A stretch of 64,000 nt of DNA from Nonomuraea thailandensis (lineage in GTDB: Bacteria > Actinomycetota > Actinomycetes > Streptosporangiales > Streptosporangiaceae): assembly GCF_024172165.1 (NCBI RefSeq), contig NZ_JAMZEB010000002.1:8592501-8656500 (forward strand), written 5' to 3'. Positions 16,071 through 23,958 of this stretch are shown here, piece by piece. The position numbers and the translations under genes are program-made. Under the pieces are notes generated by a model, which worked only from the letters and a program-made list of their open reading frames with translations, ran no database searches and was not told the origin of the DNA. Within the stretch, counting starts at the first letter, position 1; each line of letters starts with the position of its first letter.

Positions 16071-17161
16071 CGTTCCTCCCAGCCGGGACCGGGGTCGGAG
16101 CCGTGCATCAGCGCGGTGAGGCGTTCGGCACCGCGGTCCCAGGAGAACCGCCCGGCCCATTCCCGACATTTCACGCTATAAGTGTGGTCCAGCTCGTCGA
16201 GTGCCGAAGCAAGGCCCTTGGCCAGGTCAGTGCCCTCGGGCAGCAGCCAGCCCGTCTCGCCGGGCCGTACGGCGTCGCGCAGCCCGTCCACGTCGAACGC
16301 CACCGTCGGCACGCCGAGCGCGGCGGCCTCCAGCACGCTCAGCCCCCACCCCTCGCCCTGCGAGGCGCTGACGTGCAGCCACGCCTGCGCCACGAGGCGC
16401 GCCTTGTCCTCCTCCGGCAGGTAGCCGTGCAGGATCACGCCCTCGGGCAGCCGGGCGCGCAGCGCCGCCTCCTCCGGGCCCCGGCCGACGATGTCCACCA
16501 CCAGGTCCGGCCAGCGCTCGCGCAGCTCGGCGACGGCGTCGAGCAGCAGGTGCACCCGCTTGTGCGCGACGAGCCGGCCGAGGCAGACGAGCCGGGGAAC
16601 CGGGCTTCTCGCGATGGTTCCCGGCTGCGCGATGCTCACCCCGTTCGGCACGATGTGCACCGGGCCGCGCCAGCCGAGCCGCTCCCGCATGGCCCGCACC
16701 GTGGACGGCGACACCGCCACGCTCGCGTGCCGCCGGTAGCTCCATCGCGACACGGGCCCCTCCAGGAACCGCCCGAACGCCGCCAGCCACCCCGGCAGGT
16801 GCACCCCGAACTGCCGGTCGTGCACGTGGTGCACGACGCACAGCACGCGGGTGCGCTGCCGCACCACCCAGGGGGTGAAGAACGGGATGCCGTTCTGGCA
16901 GTCGAGCACCGCGTCGAAGCGGCCCCCGCGCGGCAGCAGCCAGCCCAGCACCAGCGGATAGACGGAGAAGACCCCGCCCATCCGCACGAAGCGCACTCCT
17001 TCGGCGCTGTCGCGCCGGCGCTGCCCCGGCGCCCGCGCCGTGACGAAGCACACCTGGTGACCGGCGCGCGCGAAGCGGCGGGCCAGCTCCCAGGCGAACG
17101 TCTCGGCGCCGCCGGCCTGGGGATGCCAGGGGTCACGCCAGTTGACGACAGCGATCTTCAC
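16067..17161 (-). CDS. glycosyltransferase family 4
   Basis: 364 aa GT-B enzyme. The N-terminal Rossmann acceptor domain has the GGAETFAWELAR motif (about 17-28); the C-terminal donor domain has LVCLGRLVAHKRVHLLLDAV and the E-x7-E-type segment SQGEGWGLSVLEAAALGVP, which binds the nucleotide-sugar. A retaining transfer from an NDP-sugar to an envelope precursor on the cytosolic side is inferred. GTG start at 17161 overlaps the stop of the GT2 gene (GTGA), and its own stop overlaps the aftD start, so the three genes are coupled. Confidence 0.87.
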   Translation of the reverse strand: MKIAVVNWRDPWHPQAGGAETFAWELARRFARAGHQVCFVTARAPGQRRRDSAEGVRFVRMGGVFSVYPLVLGWLLPRGGRFDAVLDCQNGIPFFTPWVVRQRTRVLCVVHHVHDRQFGVHLPGWLAAFGRFLEGPVSRWSYRRHASVAVSPSTVRAMRERLGWRGPVHIVPNGVSIAQPGTIARSPVPRLVCLGRLVAHKRVHLLLDAVAELRERWPDLVVDIVGRGPEEAALRARLPEGVILHGYLPEEDKARLVAQAWLHVSASQGEGWGLSVLEAAALGVPTVAFDVDGLRDAVRPGETGWLLPEGTDLAKGLASALDELDHTYSVKCREWAGRFSWDRGAERLTALMHGSDPGPGWEER

Positions 17162-17964
17162 GGATATCCGACGGGGTCGAGCGGCGGCTCCCAGGCCGGG
17201 TGCGCGGCGGCGGGCCGGGGCCGGGTGTGCAGCCGCAGCCAGATCCGCCCCAGCTCCAGCACGATGCCGAAGGTGTGCCTGGCCGGGGAGAAACGCGAGC
17301 CTGGCATGTCGCGCCAGCGCACGGGGATCTCCCGCACCGTCGAGCCGCGCTCGACGCAGCGCGCGAGCAGCTCGACGTCGAACGCGAAGCCCGGGGTGCG
17401 CAGCCTCGCGGCGCTCTCGCGGGCGAGCACGCCGTCGAAGAACTTGAAGCCGCACTGGGTGTCGCTCACGCCGTGCACGAGCGCGCCGGCCAGCGTGCGG
17501 AAGCCGAACGCGCCGAGCTCCCGCACCTTGCTGTGCCGGTTCTCGACGTGCGAGCCCAGGTGCGCCCTGGAGCCGATCACGACGCGCTCGCCGGACAGCA
17601 GCAGCCCGAGCGCCACGTCGATGGCGTCGAGGTCGGTGGCCATGTCGGCGTCACAGAAGCCGACGAACGGCGCGCTGGTGCCGAGCAGCCCGGCGCGTAC
17701 CGCGGCCCCCTTTCCGGGGATCGCGCACTGGACGAGGCGGACGGGCACGGGGCTGCGCGGCCAGTTCAGAACGATCTCGGCCGTGCGGTCGGTGCTGTTG
17801 TTGTCCACGACGATGACAGAGGTGGGGAACGGCATTCGGGCAAGCTTCGCGCACAGCTGCAGGAGCCCCCCGGGAAGTCGTCGTTCCTCGTTGTAGGCGG
17901 GAACGACGATCTCAAGCAGTGGTGGCCGGCTCGCCCTCTCGTCCCCTGGTGGAGAGGGTGGCAT
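17158..17964 (-). CDS. glycosyltransferase family 2, polyprenyl-phosphate sugar synthase type
   Basis: 268 aa GT-A fold: VVPAYNEERRLPGGL opens the domain, VDNNSTDRT binds nucleotide, and the metal-binding DxD is DAD in FCDADMATDL. The DTQCGFKFF and FAFDVELLARC segments are those of dolichyl/polyprenyl-phosphate glucosyl- and mannosyltransferases (DPG/DPM type). It may make the lipid-linked donor used by the GT-C enzymes nearby (inference from context). No membrane helix is obvious. It follows the DUF2613 gene by 12 bases. Confidence 0.85.
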   Translation of the reverse strand: MPPSPPGDERASRPPLLEIVVPAYNEERRLPGGLLQLCAKLARMPFPTSVIVVDNNSTDRTAEIVLNWPRSPVPVRLVQCAIPGKGAAVRAGLLGTSAPFVGFCDADMATDLDAIDVALGLLLSGERVVIGSRAHLGSHVENRHSKVRELGAFGFRTLAGALVHGVSDTQCGFKFFDGVLARESAARLRTPGFAFDVELLARCVERGSTVREIPVRWRDMPGSRFSPARHTFGIVLELGRIWLRLHTRPRPAAAHPAWEPPLDPVGYP

Positions 17965-17976
17965 GTTCGGCTCTGA

Positions 17977-18111
17977 TTACCGGTCGCCGTAGTTGTAGAG
18001 CGGCTGGTTGACCGGCGTGGCGGTGGCGCCGGTGAAGGTGACGGTGGTGACCGTCGCCACGAGTGCCGCAACGGCGACGCCGATCATCGCTGCTAAGAGG
18101 ATCTTGATCAC
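17977..18111 (-). CDS. DUF2613-type small membrane/secreted protein
   Basis: A 44-codon gene with GTG start and an excellent AGGAGGAA ribosome site 6 bases upstream. The product has a Lys near the N terminus, one hydrophobic stretch (ILLAAMIGVAVAALVATVT) and ends in PVNQPLYNYGDR. Length, hydrophobic N terminus and the aromatic-Gly-charged tail match DUF2613 proteins such as mycobacterial Rv0236A, which also sits beside aftD. Codon 6 is TTA (complement of 18094-18096), the rare leucine codon read by bldA tRNA in streptomycetes. It is probably the first gene of the GT2-GT4-aftD operon. Confidence 0.8.
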   Translation of the reverse strand: MIKILLAAMIGVAVAALVATVTTVTFTGATATPVNQPLYNYGDR

Positions 18112-18156
18112 GGGGTTCCTCCTCGAGCGGACATTGGTGCGGGCGTCCCTAAACCT

Positions 18157-18168
18157 AGAACCAATTCT
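18157..18168. promoter_or_regulatory. short inverted repeat AGAACCAATTCT upstream of the DUF2613 gene
   Basis: AGAA-CCAA-TTCT dyad 46 bases before the DUF2613 start; it resembles the AGAAT-N3-ATTCT repeats at 23896 and 25591 but with one base less spacing. A second hairpin, GCTACT-CGGA-AGTAGC, follows at 18170-18185. Confidence 0.35.
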
Positions 18169-18221
18169 TGCTACTCGGAAGTAGCTAGACGAAATCTTAA
18201 CAAAGTCGCTGATCAGCGTAC

Positions 18222-19763
18222 CTATTCGGACGGAACCCGCGACACGGGACCGTCGAATCGGTACAACCGCAGGTCACGGGTATCGACCAGGACCCTCGCG
18301 CTCCGTAGCCACATACCGAAGCGCTGTCGCTCTTCACCTGTCCCCGCGTCGACTATCACGTAGCGAAACCCCGCCCCCGGCAGGTCGGGTGAGGCTCCTT
18401 CTAGTACGTGTTCTAGCCCCTGGACGCGCGGGTCCTCGCTCCTGACGACCAGATCGCCCACCCGTACGGCGTCGTTGGAGACCACCCGCCGGCCCGGCGT
18501 CGCGAAGAAGCGCTGCGCCGGATCCAGCACCGCCCGCCCGCCGTTCCACGGGAACTGCCGGTACGACTCGAACGGCAGCACCAGCACGTCCCCCGGCTCC
18601 CGATCGCGCCGGATGACCTCCCGCGCGACCGTCCAGCTCTCCGGGTACGGCACGGCCCCGAGCCGCCCCAGCGAGCCCCACGCCATGGTCGGCAGCACGG
18701 CCACCGGCACCAGCGCCAGCGCGCCCACCCACACCCGGTGCCGCGCCACCCGCTCGGCCAGCAGCCCCAGCCCCAGCGCCGCCACCAGCGCCAGCGGTGC
18801 CACGTACTGCTGGGCGTCCCTGAACACCGCGAACCCGCCCCACACCTCCACCACGACCCACGCGAACGCCGCCCGGCCCGGCTCGCTCACCCCGACGCAC
18901 GCCACGCCCAGCCCGATCGCCGCCGCCGCGGCCAGCCCCCGCTTGTACGGCACGTCCGCCCGCAGGAACGCGACGACCCCGACGAGGGTGAGCGCCAGCC
19001 TGGCCACCGCCCCCACCACGGTCTCGTAGCCGGGCGGCACCGCGTGCGCGTTCCAGATCCCGCCCAGCGACAGCAGGCTCCCCACGGCGCCGAACGGCGT
19101 GTCGGCCCTGGCCGCGAAGGCCTCCACGCCGGCGGCGTCGCCTTCGATGCCCTGGGGCCGCAGCGCCGTCGGGATCAGCCACGGCAGGCTGAACACCGCC
19201 AGCACCGCCACCACCCGCACCAGGGCCTTCCCCCGTGCCACGGGAAGCGCCGTGAGAGCCGTGACCGTCATCGCCGCGAACCCGCCCACCGCCGCCGGCA
19301 GCACGGCGGGCACGATCCTGCGCCCCGACCGGACGGCCCGCACCACCCAGGGCAGCCCGGCGTACCCGAGCAGCAGCGCCCACTGCCCGATCAGCAGCCG
19401 CTCGGCCACGTACGGGTTCCACACGTAGAAGGCGCCCGCCACCAGCCTCGGCCCCAGCGACTGCGACGGCAGCAGCAGCGCCGCGCCCGAGCAGCCCAGC
19501 ACGAAGATCCCCAGCAGGATCGCCTTCTGCACCAGCTCGGCGGGCAGCACCTGCGCCAGGGCGGTCACGACGGCGTCGCTCGGCACCACTCGCGCCGCGC
19601 CGCCCGCCAGCCCGAACGTGAACCGGGAGAACGCCGGGTCCGGCACGAACACCATGTCCTGGAGCAGCGTGAACCCCCACCCCAGGGCCGGCCCGAGCGC
19701 CAGGCAGCCGAGCGCCAGCCCGAGGAGGGCGGCGGCGAGCCCGGCTCGGGCGGTGTACGGCAT
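18222..19763 (-). CDS. polytopic membrane protein, GT-C-like, function unknown
   Basis: 513 aa with about ten to twelve hydrophobic helices over the first ~370 residues and an exported C-terminal domain of ~140 residues. The segment FYVWNPYVAERLLIGQWALL followed by a GYAGLPW turn resembles the helix-loop of AftD-family proteins (LAPRTLSILGE...AMLPW), which suggests a divergent GT-C fold. The C-terminal part (GDVLVLPFESYRQFPWNGG) is also like the post-membrane domain of that family. Its stop lies 110 bases before the DUF2613-led operon. Function is not assigned; a sugar transferase or a subunit of one is the best guess. Confidence 0.6.
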   Translation of the reverse strand: MPYTARAGLAAALLGLALGCLALGPALGWGFTLLQDMVFVPDPAFSRFTFGLAGGAARVVPSDAVVTALAQVLPAELVQKAILLGIFVLGCSGAALLLPSQSLGPRLVAGAFYVWNPYVAERLLIGQWALLLGYAGLPWVVRAVRSGRRIVPAVLPAAVGGFAAMTVTALTALPVARGKALVRVVAVLAVFSLPWLIPTALRPQGIEGDAAGVEAFAARADTPFGAVGSLLSLGGIWNAHAVPPGYETVVGAVARLALTLVGVVAFLRADVPYKRGLAAAAAIGLGVACVGVSEPGRAAFAWVVVEVWGGFAVFRDAQQYVAPLALVAALGLGLLAERVARHRVWVGALALVPVAVLPTMAWGSLGRLGAVPYPESWTVAREVIRRDREPGDVLVLPFESYRQFPWNGGRAVLDPAQRFFATPGRRVVSNDAVRVGDLVVRSEDPRVQGLEHVLEGASPDLPGAGFRYVIVDAGTGEERQRFGMWLRSARVLVDTRDLRLYRFDGPVSRVPSE

Positions 19764-19850
19764 CCCGCAATGACATCACAACAGAGCCACGGCCATTCCC
19801 TTGATCACCGCCGCGTGGTTACCCTCGCCGGTGACGGGAGGCTGGGGGCC

Positions 19851-21674
19851 ATGACCGTGCAGGGGATGCGATCACGCGGCGGCGACGCCGTGCTCGCGAC
19901 CGGGCTCGTGATGGTGGCGGTGCAGCTCGTGTGGAAGTTCGAGCTGGTCAGGCGGACGTTCTTCCGCCAGGACGACTTCCACTACATCATCAGGGGCCAG
20001 GAGAGCGGCTTCACCTGGGACTACCTCATGTGGGTGGACGTGGGCCACCTGCTGCCTGGCGGGTTCGGCATCTCGTGGGCGATGGCCCGCCTCGGCGGCT
20101 ACAACGAGCTGCTGGCCCACTCGATGACGATCACGCTGCAGGCCGGGGCGAGCCTGGCGCTGCTGCGACTGCTGTGGCTGCTGTTCGGGGCACGGCCGGC
20201 GATCCTGGTGCCGCTCGGGTTCTACCTGCTGACGCCCATGACGATCCCGTCGCTGTCGTGGTGGGCGGCGGTGCTGGAGACGCTGCCGCTGCAGCTGGCG
20301 CTGCCGATGGCGCTGTCCTCGCACCTGCTGTACGTGCGTGACGGCCGGGTCCGGCACGTGGTGGCGGCCTGCGCGTGGACGCTGTTCGGGCTGGTCTTCT
20401 TCGTCAAGGCCGCGTTCGTCCCGGTGCTGATGCTGGTGATCACCGCCGGCTGGCTGACGCCGGGCTGGATGCGGCTGTGGCGGGCCTGGGTGCCGTACGC
20501 GGGGCTGCTGGCCGCGTACTCGTACGTCTTCTTCACCGGGCTCTACAGCTCCGTGCAGATCAACAACGCGACGCAGACCCCCGGCCTGCCGGACGCCGGC
20601 GTGGCGGGCGAGTTCTTCTGGATGCTGGGCTCGCGCGGCCTGATCCCGTCGGCGCTGGGCGGGCCGTGGCAGTGGCGGCCGATCGGGGACGACTACGCGA
20701 TGGCCGCCCCGCCGGAGCCGCTGGTCTGGATCGGGCTGGCGGTCGTGGCGGCCGTGGTGGCCGTGTCGGTGCGGTGGCGGCGCCGGGCCTGGCTGGCGTG
20801 GCTGGTGCTGCTCGGCTACTTCCTGCTCGCCGACGTGGTGCCGGTGCTGCTGGGCCGGATCGAGCTGCTCGGGCCCGGCATCCTCGGGTACGAGCTGCGG
20901 TACCTGGCCGCCACCGCCACGGTCGTCGCCGTCGTGCTCGGGCTGGCGTTCATCCCGCTGGAGGGCGAGGAACGGCCCTGGCTGCGCCCGCGCACCCGCC
21001 TCAGGTGGGCCTGGGCGCCGCTGGCCGCCGCCGTCACGGCCGGGTCGGTCTGGTCGGTGGCCGCGTACGCCGACCGCCCGCTCGGCGCCACCGTCCGCGG
21101 CTACGTCGCCACCGCCAGGCAGGCGCTCTCCCGCGTGCCGGAGGGCACGGTCGTGCTCGACACGCACGTGCCGCCAGGGGTCGCCGCCGCCGCCTTCTTC
21201 CACGACTACGCCCTGCACTCCAAGCTCCTCGGCGTGCCGGACCCGTGGCCGGTGACGTGGCAGCGCGAGCTCTCCGGCCCCGTGCAGCAGCCGATGACGT
21301 TCGACGCGCGAGGCCGCCTGCGCCCGGTCGCCATCCGGGGCCTGCGCGTCCCGCAGCGCGGGAACTGCGTGCCGGTCGGCCCGGACGAGGTCCGCTTCCG
21401 CCTGCCGGGGCGGCTGCCCGGCGGCGCGTACACCGCGCAGATCACCTACCTGAACAGCGCGGAGACCACCCTGTCGGTACGGCTCGGGCTCGGGGTCACG
21501 CAGGTGCGCGCCGGCAAGGACCTGGGCAGGACGTTCGCCCGGATCCCCGGCGAGGGCGCCGAGCTCGCCCTCCGCACGGACGGCGGCCCTGACGCCTGCG
21601 TCGGGGAGATCAGGATCGGCCACCCCGTCCCCGACGAGGACGGGGCGGCCGTTCCTCCGCGGTCCGCGGAGTGA
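19851..21674 (+). CDS. polytopic membrane protein, putative GT-C glycosyltransferase
   Basis: 607 aa with about eleven membrane helices and a ~180-residue C-terminal exported domain. The first exported loop contains FFRQDDFHYI, an acidic pair just after helix 1 where GT-C enzymes hold their catalytic Asp. No named subfamily was recognised. ATG at 19851 follows ACGGGAGG; a longer upstream frame is antisense to the 18222 gene and was not used. It is divergent from that gene across 87 bases, and converges with the acyl-CoA dehydrogenase gene. A role in envelope polysaccharide synthesis is inferred from fold and location. Confidence 0.65.
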   Translation: MTVQGMRSRGGDAVLATGLVMVAVQLVWKFELVRRTFFRQDDFHYIIRGQESGFTWDYLMWVDVGHLLPGGFGISWAMARLGGYNELLAHSMTITLQAGASLALLRLLWLLFGARPAILVPLGFYLLTPMTIPSLSWWAAVLETLPLQLALPMALSSHLLYVRDGRVRHVVAACAWTLFGLVFFVKAAFVPVLMLVITAGWLTPGWMRLWRAWVPYAGLLAAYSYVFFTGLYSSVQINNATQTPGLPDAGVAGEFFWMLGSRGLIPSALGGPWQWRPIGDDYAMAAPPEPLVWIGLAVVAAVVAVSVRWRRRAWLAWLVLLGYFLLADVVPVLLGRIELLGPGILGYELRYLAATATVVAVVLGLAFIPLEGEERPWLRPRTRLRWAWAPLAAAVTAGSVWSVAAYADRPLGATVRGYVATARQALSRVPEGTVVLDTHVPPGVAAAAFFHDYALHSKLLGVPDPWPVTWQRELSGPVQQPMTFDARGRLRPVAIRGLRVPQRGNCVPVGPDEVRFRLPGRLPGGAYTAQITYLNSAETTLSVRLGLGVTQVRAGKDLGRTFARIPGEGAELALRTDGGPDACVGEIRIGHPVPDEDGAAVPPRSAE

Positions 21675-21684
21675 TCGACCGGGC

Positions 21685-23862
21685 CTACTTGCCCGGCTCC
21701 GGGTCCCTCGGCAGGCCCAGCATGCGCTCGCCGATGATGTTGAGCTGCACCTCCGTGGTGCCGCCGTAGATGGTCATCGCCCGGGTGGCCAGCACGGCCC
21801 GGTTCCAGTAGCCGGCGTCGCCGAGCTTCATGTCCGCGGCGGTCACGGCAGCGGCGCCGACCAGCTCCACCGCGGTCTCGGAGACGTGCTGGGCGTGCGA
21901 GGTGGACAGCAGCTTCCGTACGGAGGCGTCCGCGCCCGGCTCGGCCCCGGCGAGCTGCTTGAGCGTCACCCGCAACGACAGCGCGTTGATCGAGTGCCCC
22001 TCGCAGACCACCTCGGCCACCGTCTGCGCCTCGACCGGCGTCAGCTCCCGGCCCAGCCGCCCGACCAGGCCCAGCAGGTCGGGCACGGACGCGCCGGTGC
22101 CGCCCGAGCCGGACGACAGCGAGACGCGCTCGTTGGACAGCGTGTTGCGGGCCACCTTCCAGCCCTCGCCGACCTCGCCCACGACCAGGTCGTCCGGCAC
22201 GAACACGTCGTCGAGGAAGACCTCGTTGAACAGGTTCTCGCCGGTCATCTCGGTCAGCGGCCTGACCGTGACGCCCGGAGCCTTCATGTCGACCAGGAAG
22301 TACGTGATGCCCTCGTGCTTGGAGCCCTCGCTGGAGTTACGGGCGATGCAGATGCCCCACTCCGCCACGTGGGCGACGGACGTCCAGATCTTCTGGCCGT
22401 TGAGCTTCCAGCCGCCCTCGACCTTCTCCGCCTTCATCTGCAGCGAGGCCAGGTCGGAGCCGGCGCCGGGCTCGGAGAAGAGCTGGCACCAGATCAGCTC
22501 GCCGCTGAGCGTCTTGGGCAGGAAGCGCTGCTGCTGCTCGACGGTGCCGTACGCGGCGATCGACGGCACCACCCAGGCGCCGATGATCATGGCGGGCAGG
22601 CGCACCCTGGCGGCCTTGAGCTCCTGCGCGATCAGCACCTGCTCCAGCGGCTTGGCGTCGCGGCCCCACGGCTTGGGCAGGTGCGACATGACGAACCCCT
22701 GATCGGCCAGGGCCCGCTTCTGCTCCTTGCCCTCCAGCTTGGCGATCTCCGCGATCTCGGCGCGGATCGACTCGCGCAGCGCCTCGGCGCCCTCGGGCAG
22801 GTCGATCTCCATCTCGCGGGAGACGCCCTGCAGGGACAGCTCGGTCACGGTCGCCGCCCACTCGGCCGACGAGCCGAGCAGGGCGCGCAGGGTGAGCGCG
22901 CGGCGGTAGTAGAGGTGCACGTCGTGCTCGAAGGTGTAGCCGATGCCGCCGAAGGTCTGGATGGCGTCCTTGGCGCACCGCACGGCGGCGTCAGGGGCCA
23001 TGACCCCGGCCACGGCGGCGGCGAACCGCAGCTCCTGGCCCTCGGCGCGGGTGGCGTCCCACACGGTGGCGCGGGCCTGCTCCAGCGCGACCAGCATGCG
23101 CGACAGCTTGTGCTTGATGCCCTGGAACTGGCCGATCGGGCGGCCGAACTGGACGCGTACCTTGGCGTACTCGGCGGCGGCCGTCACGCACCAGGAGGCC
23201 ACGCCCGCCGCCTCGGCGCCGAGCAGGATCGCGGCCAGGTCGCGCACGTCGGAGGTCTCGACGCCGTCCAGGACGCCCTCGGCGGGGACGACCGCCTCCG
23301 ACAGCTCCACCTTGGCGACCGGCCTGGTCAGGTCGAGCGACTTGATCTCGGTGACGGTGGCGGAGGAGGCGTCGACGAGCACCCACTCCTCACCCTCGGG
23401 CGTGCTGACCGGCAGCACCAGCGAGTCGGCCAGCGAGCCGCCGAGCACGGGCTCGGCCGTGCCGGAGACGACCAGGGAGCCGTCCTCGCGGCGGGTGCCG
23501 GTCAGCGTGCCGGTCAGCGCGACGGCGGCGGTCAGCGTGCCGTCCACGAACGACTCCAGGTGCTCGCGGCGCTTGGAGGCGTTGATCACCGCGCTGGCCA
23601 GCACGGTCGGCACGAACGGCCCCGGCGCCATGCGCTCGGCCAGCGCCTCGACGGCCACGGCCGCTTCCAGGAGCCCGTAGCCGGAGCCGCCGTACTCCTC
23701 GGGCACGTGCAGGCCGAGCAGCCCCTGCTCGGCCAGGCCGGACCAGAACGCGGGACGCCCTTCGGTCCCGGCGCGCAGCAGCTCCGAGGGGATGTTCCGC
23801 TCAGCCCAGCCGCTCACCGACTCGCGGAGCGCCTCGTGCTCCTCGCTCAACCCGATCGCCAT
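21685..23862 (-). CDS. fused two-domain acyl-CoA dehydrogenase, FadE34-like
   Basis: 725 aa, about twice the usual ~390, made of two acyl-CoA dehydrogenase units. The N-terminal unit (1-340) ends in QTFGGIGYTFEHDVHLYYRR; the C-terminal unit (about 370-725) has CQLFSEPGAGSDLASLQ (FAD/substrate loop), GQKIWTSVAHVAEWGI, and the ending YGGTTEVQLNIIGERMLGLP. FadE34 (ChsE3) of mycobacteria has the same fused layout and length and oxidises the steroid side-chain CoA, so this is the likely counterpart. An AGAAT-N3-ATTCT dyad lies 34 bases upstream of the ATG. Confidence 0.87.
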   Translation of the reverse strand: MAIGLSEEHEALRESVSGWAERNIPSELLRAGTEGRPAFWSGLAEQGLLGLHVPEEYGGSGYGLLEAAVAVEALAERMAPGPFVPTVLASAVINASKRREHLESFVDGTLTAAVALTGTLTGTRREDGSLVVSGTAEPVLGGSLADSLVLPVSTPEGEEWVLVDASSATVTEIKSLDLTRPVAKVELSEAVVPAEGVLDGVETSDVRDLAAILLGAEAAGVASWCVTAAAEYAKVRVQFGRPIGQFQGIKHKLSRMLVALEQARATVWDATRAEGQELRFAAAVAGVMAPDAAVRCAKDAIQTFGGIGYTFEHDVHLYYRRALTLRALLGSSAEWAATVTELSLQGVSREMEIDLPEGAEALRESIRAEIAEIAKLEGKEQKRALADQGFVMSHLPKPWGRDAKPLEQVLIAQELKAARVRLPAMIIGAWVVPSIAAYGTVEQQQRFLPKTLSGELIWCQLFSEPGAGSDLASLQMKAEKVEGGWKLNGQKIWTSVAHVAEWGICIARNSSEGSKHEGITYFLVDMKAPGVTVRPLTEMTGENLFNEVFLDDVFVPDDLVVGEVGEGWKVARNTLSNERVSLSSGSGGTGASVPDLLGLVGRLGRELTPVEAQTVAEVVCEGHSINALSLRVTLKQLAGAEPGADASVRKLLSTSHAQHVSETAVELVGAAAVTAADMKLGDAGYWNRAVLATRAMTIYGGTTEVQLNIIGERMLGLPRDPEPGK

Positions 23863-23895
23863 TGTCCATCCTCCAGCCAGGTCCGAGTCATGCCC

Positions 23896-23908
23896 AGAAT
23901 CATATTCT
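23896..23908. promoter_or_regulatory. AGAAT-N3-ATTCT operator of the fadE34-like gene
   Basis: AGAATCATATTCT is a perfect 5+3+5 dyad, 34 bases before the acyl-CoA dehydrogenase start. The same half-sites occur before the acyl-CoA synthetase at 25620, which suggests one repressor for both. Confidence 0.55.
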
Positions 23909-23958
23909 AGAGGATGCTTCTGGCATACCGCTCTCCCGCGCTGCCTTTCCTGGGCTTC

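Noticed and set aside
12177..16181. A 1334-codon plus-strand frame opposite the aftD-like gene
   Set aside because: Arg/Pro/His/Gly-rich shadow typical of high-GC antisense frames; the minus frame has membrane helices and AftD-family features.
18738..19850. A long N-terminal extension of the 607-aa membrane protein
   Set aside because: It is antisense to the 513-aa membrane protein gene, has no domain, and a ribosome site with ATG is present at 19851.
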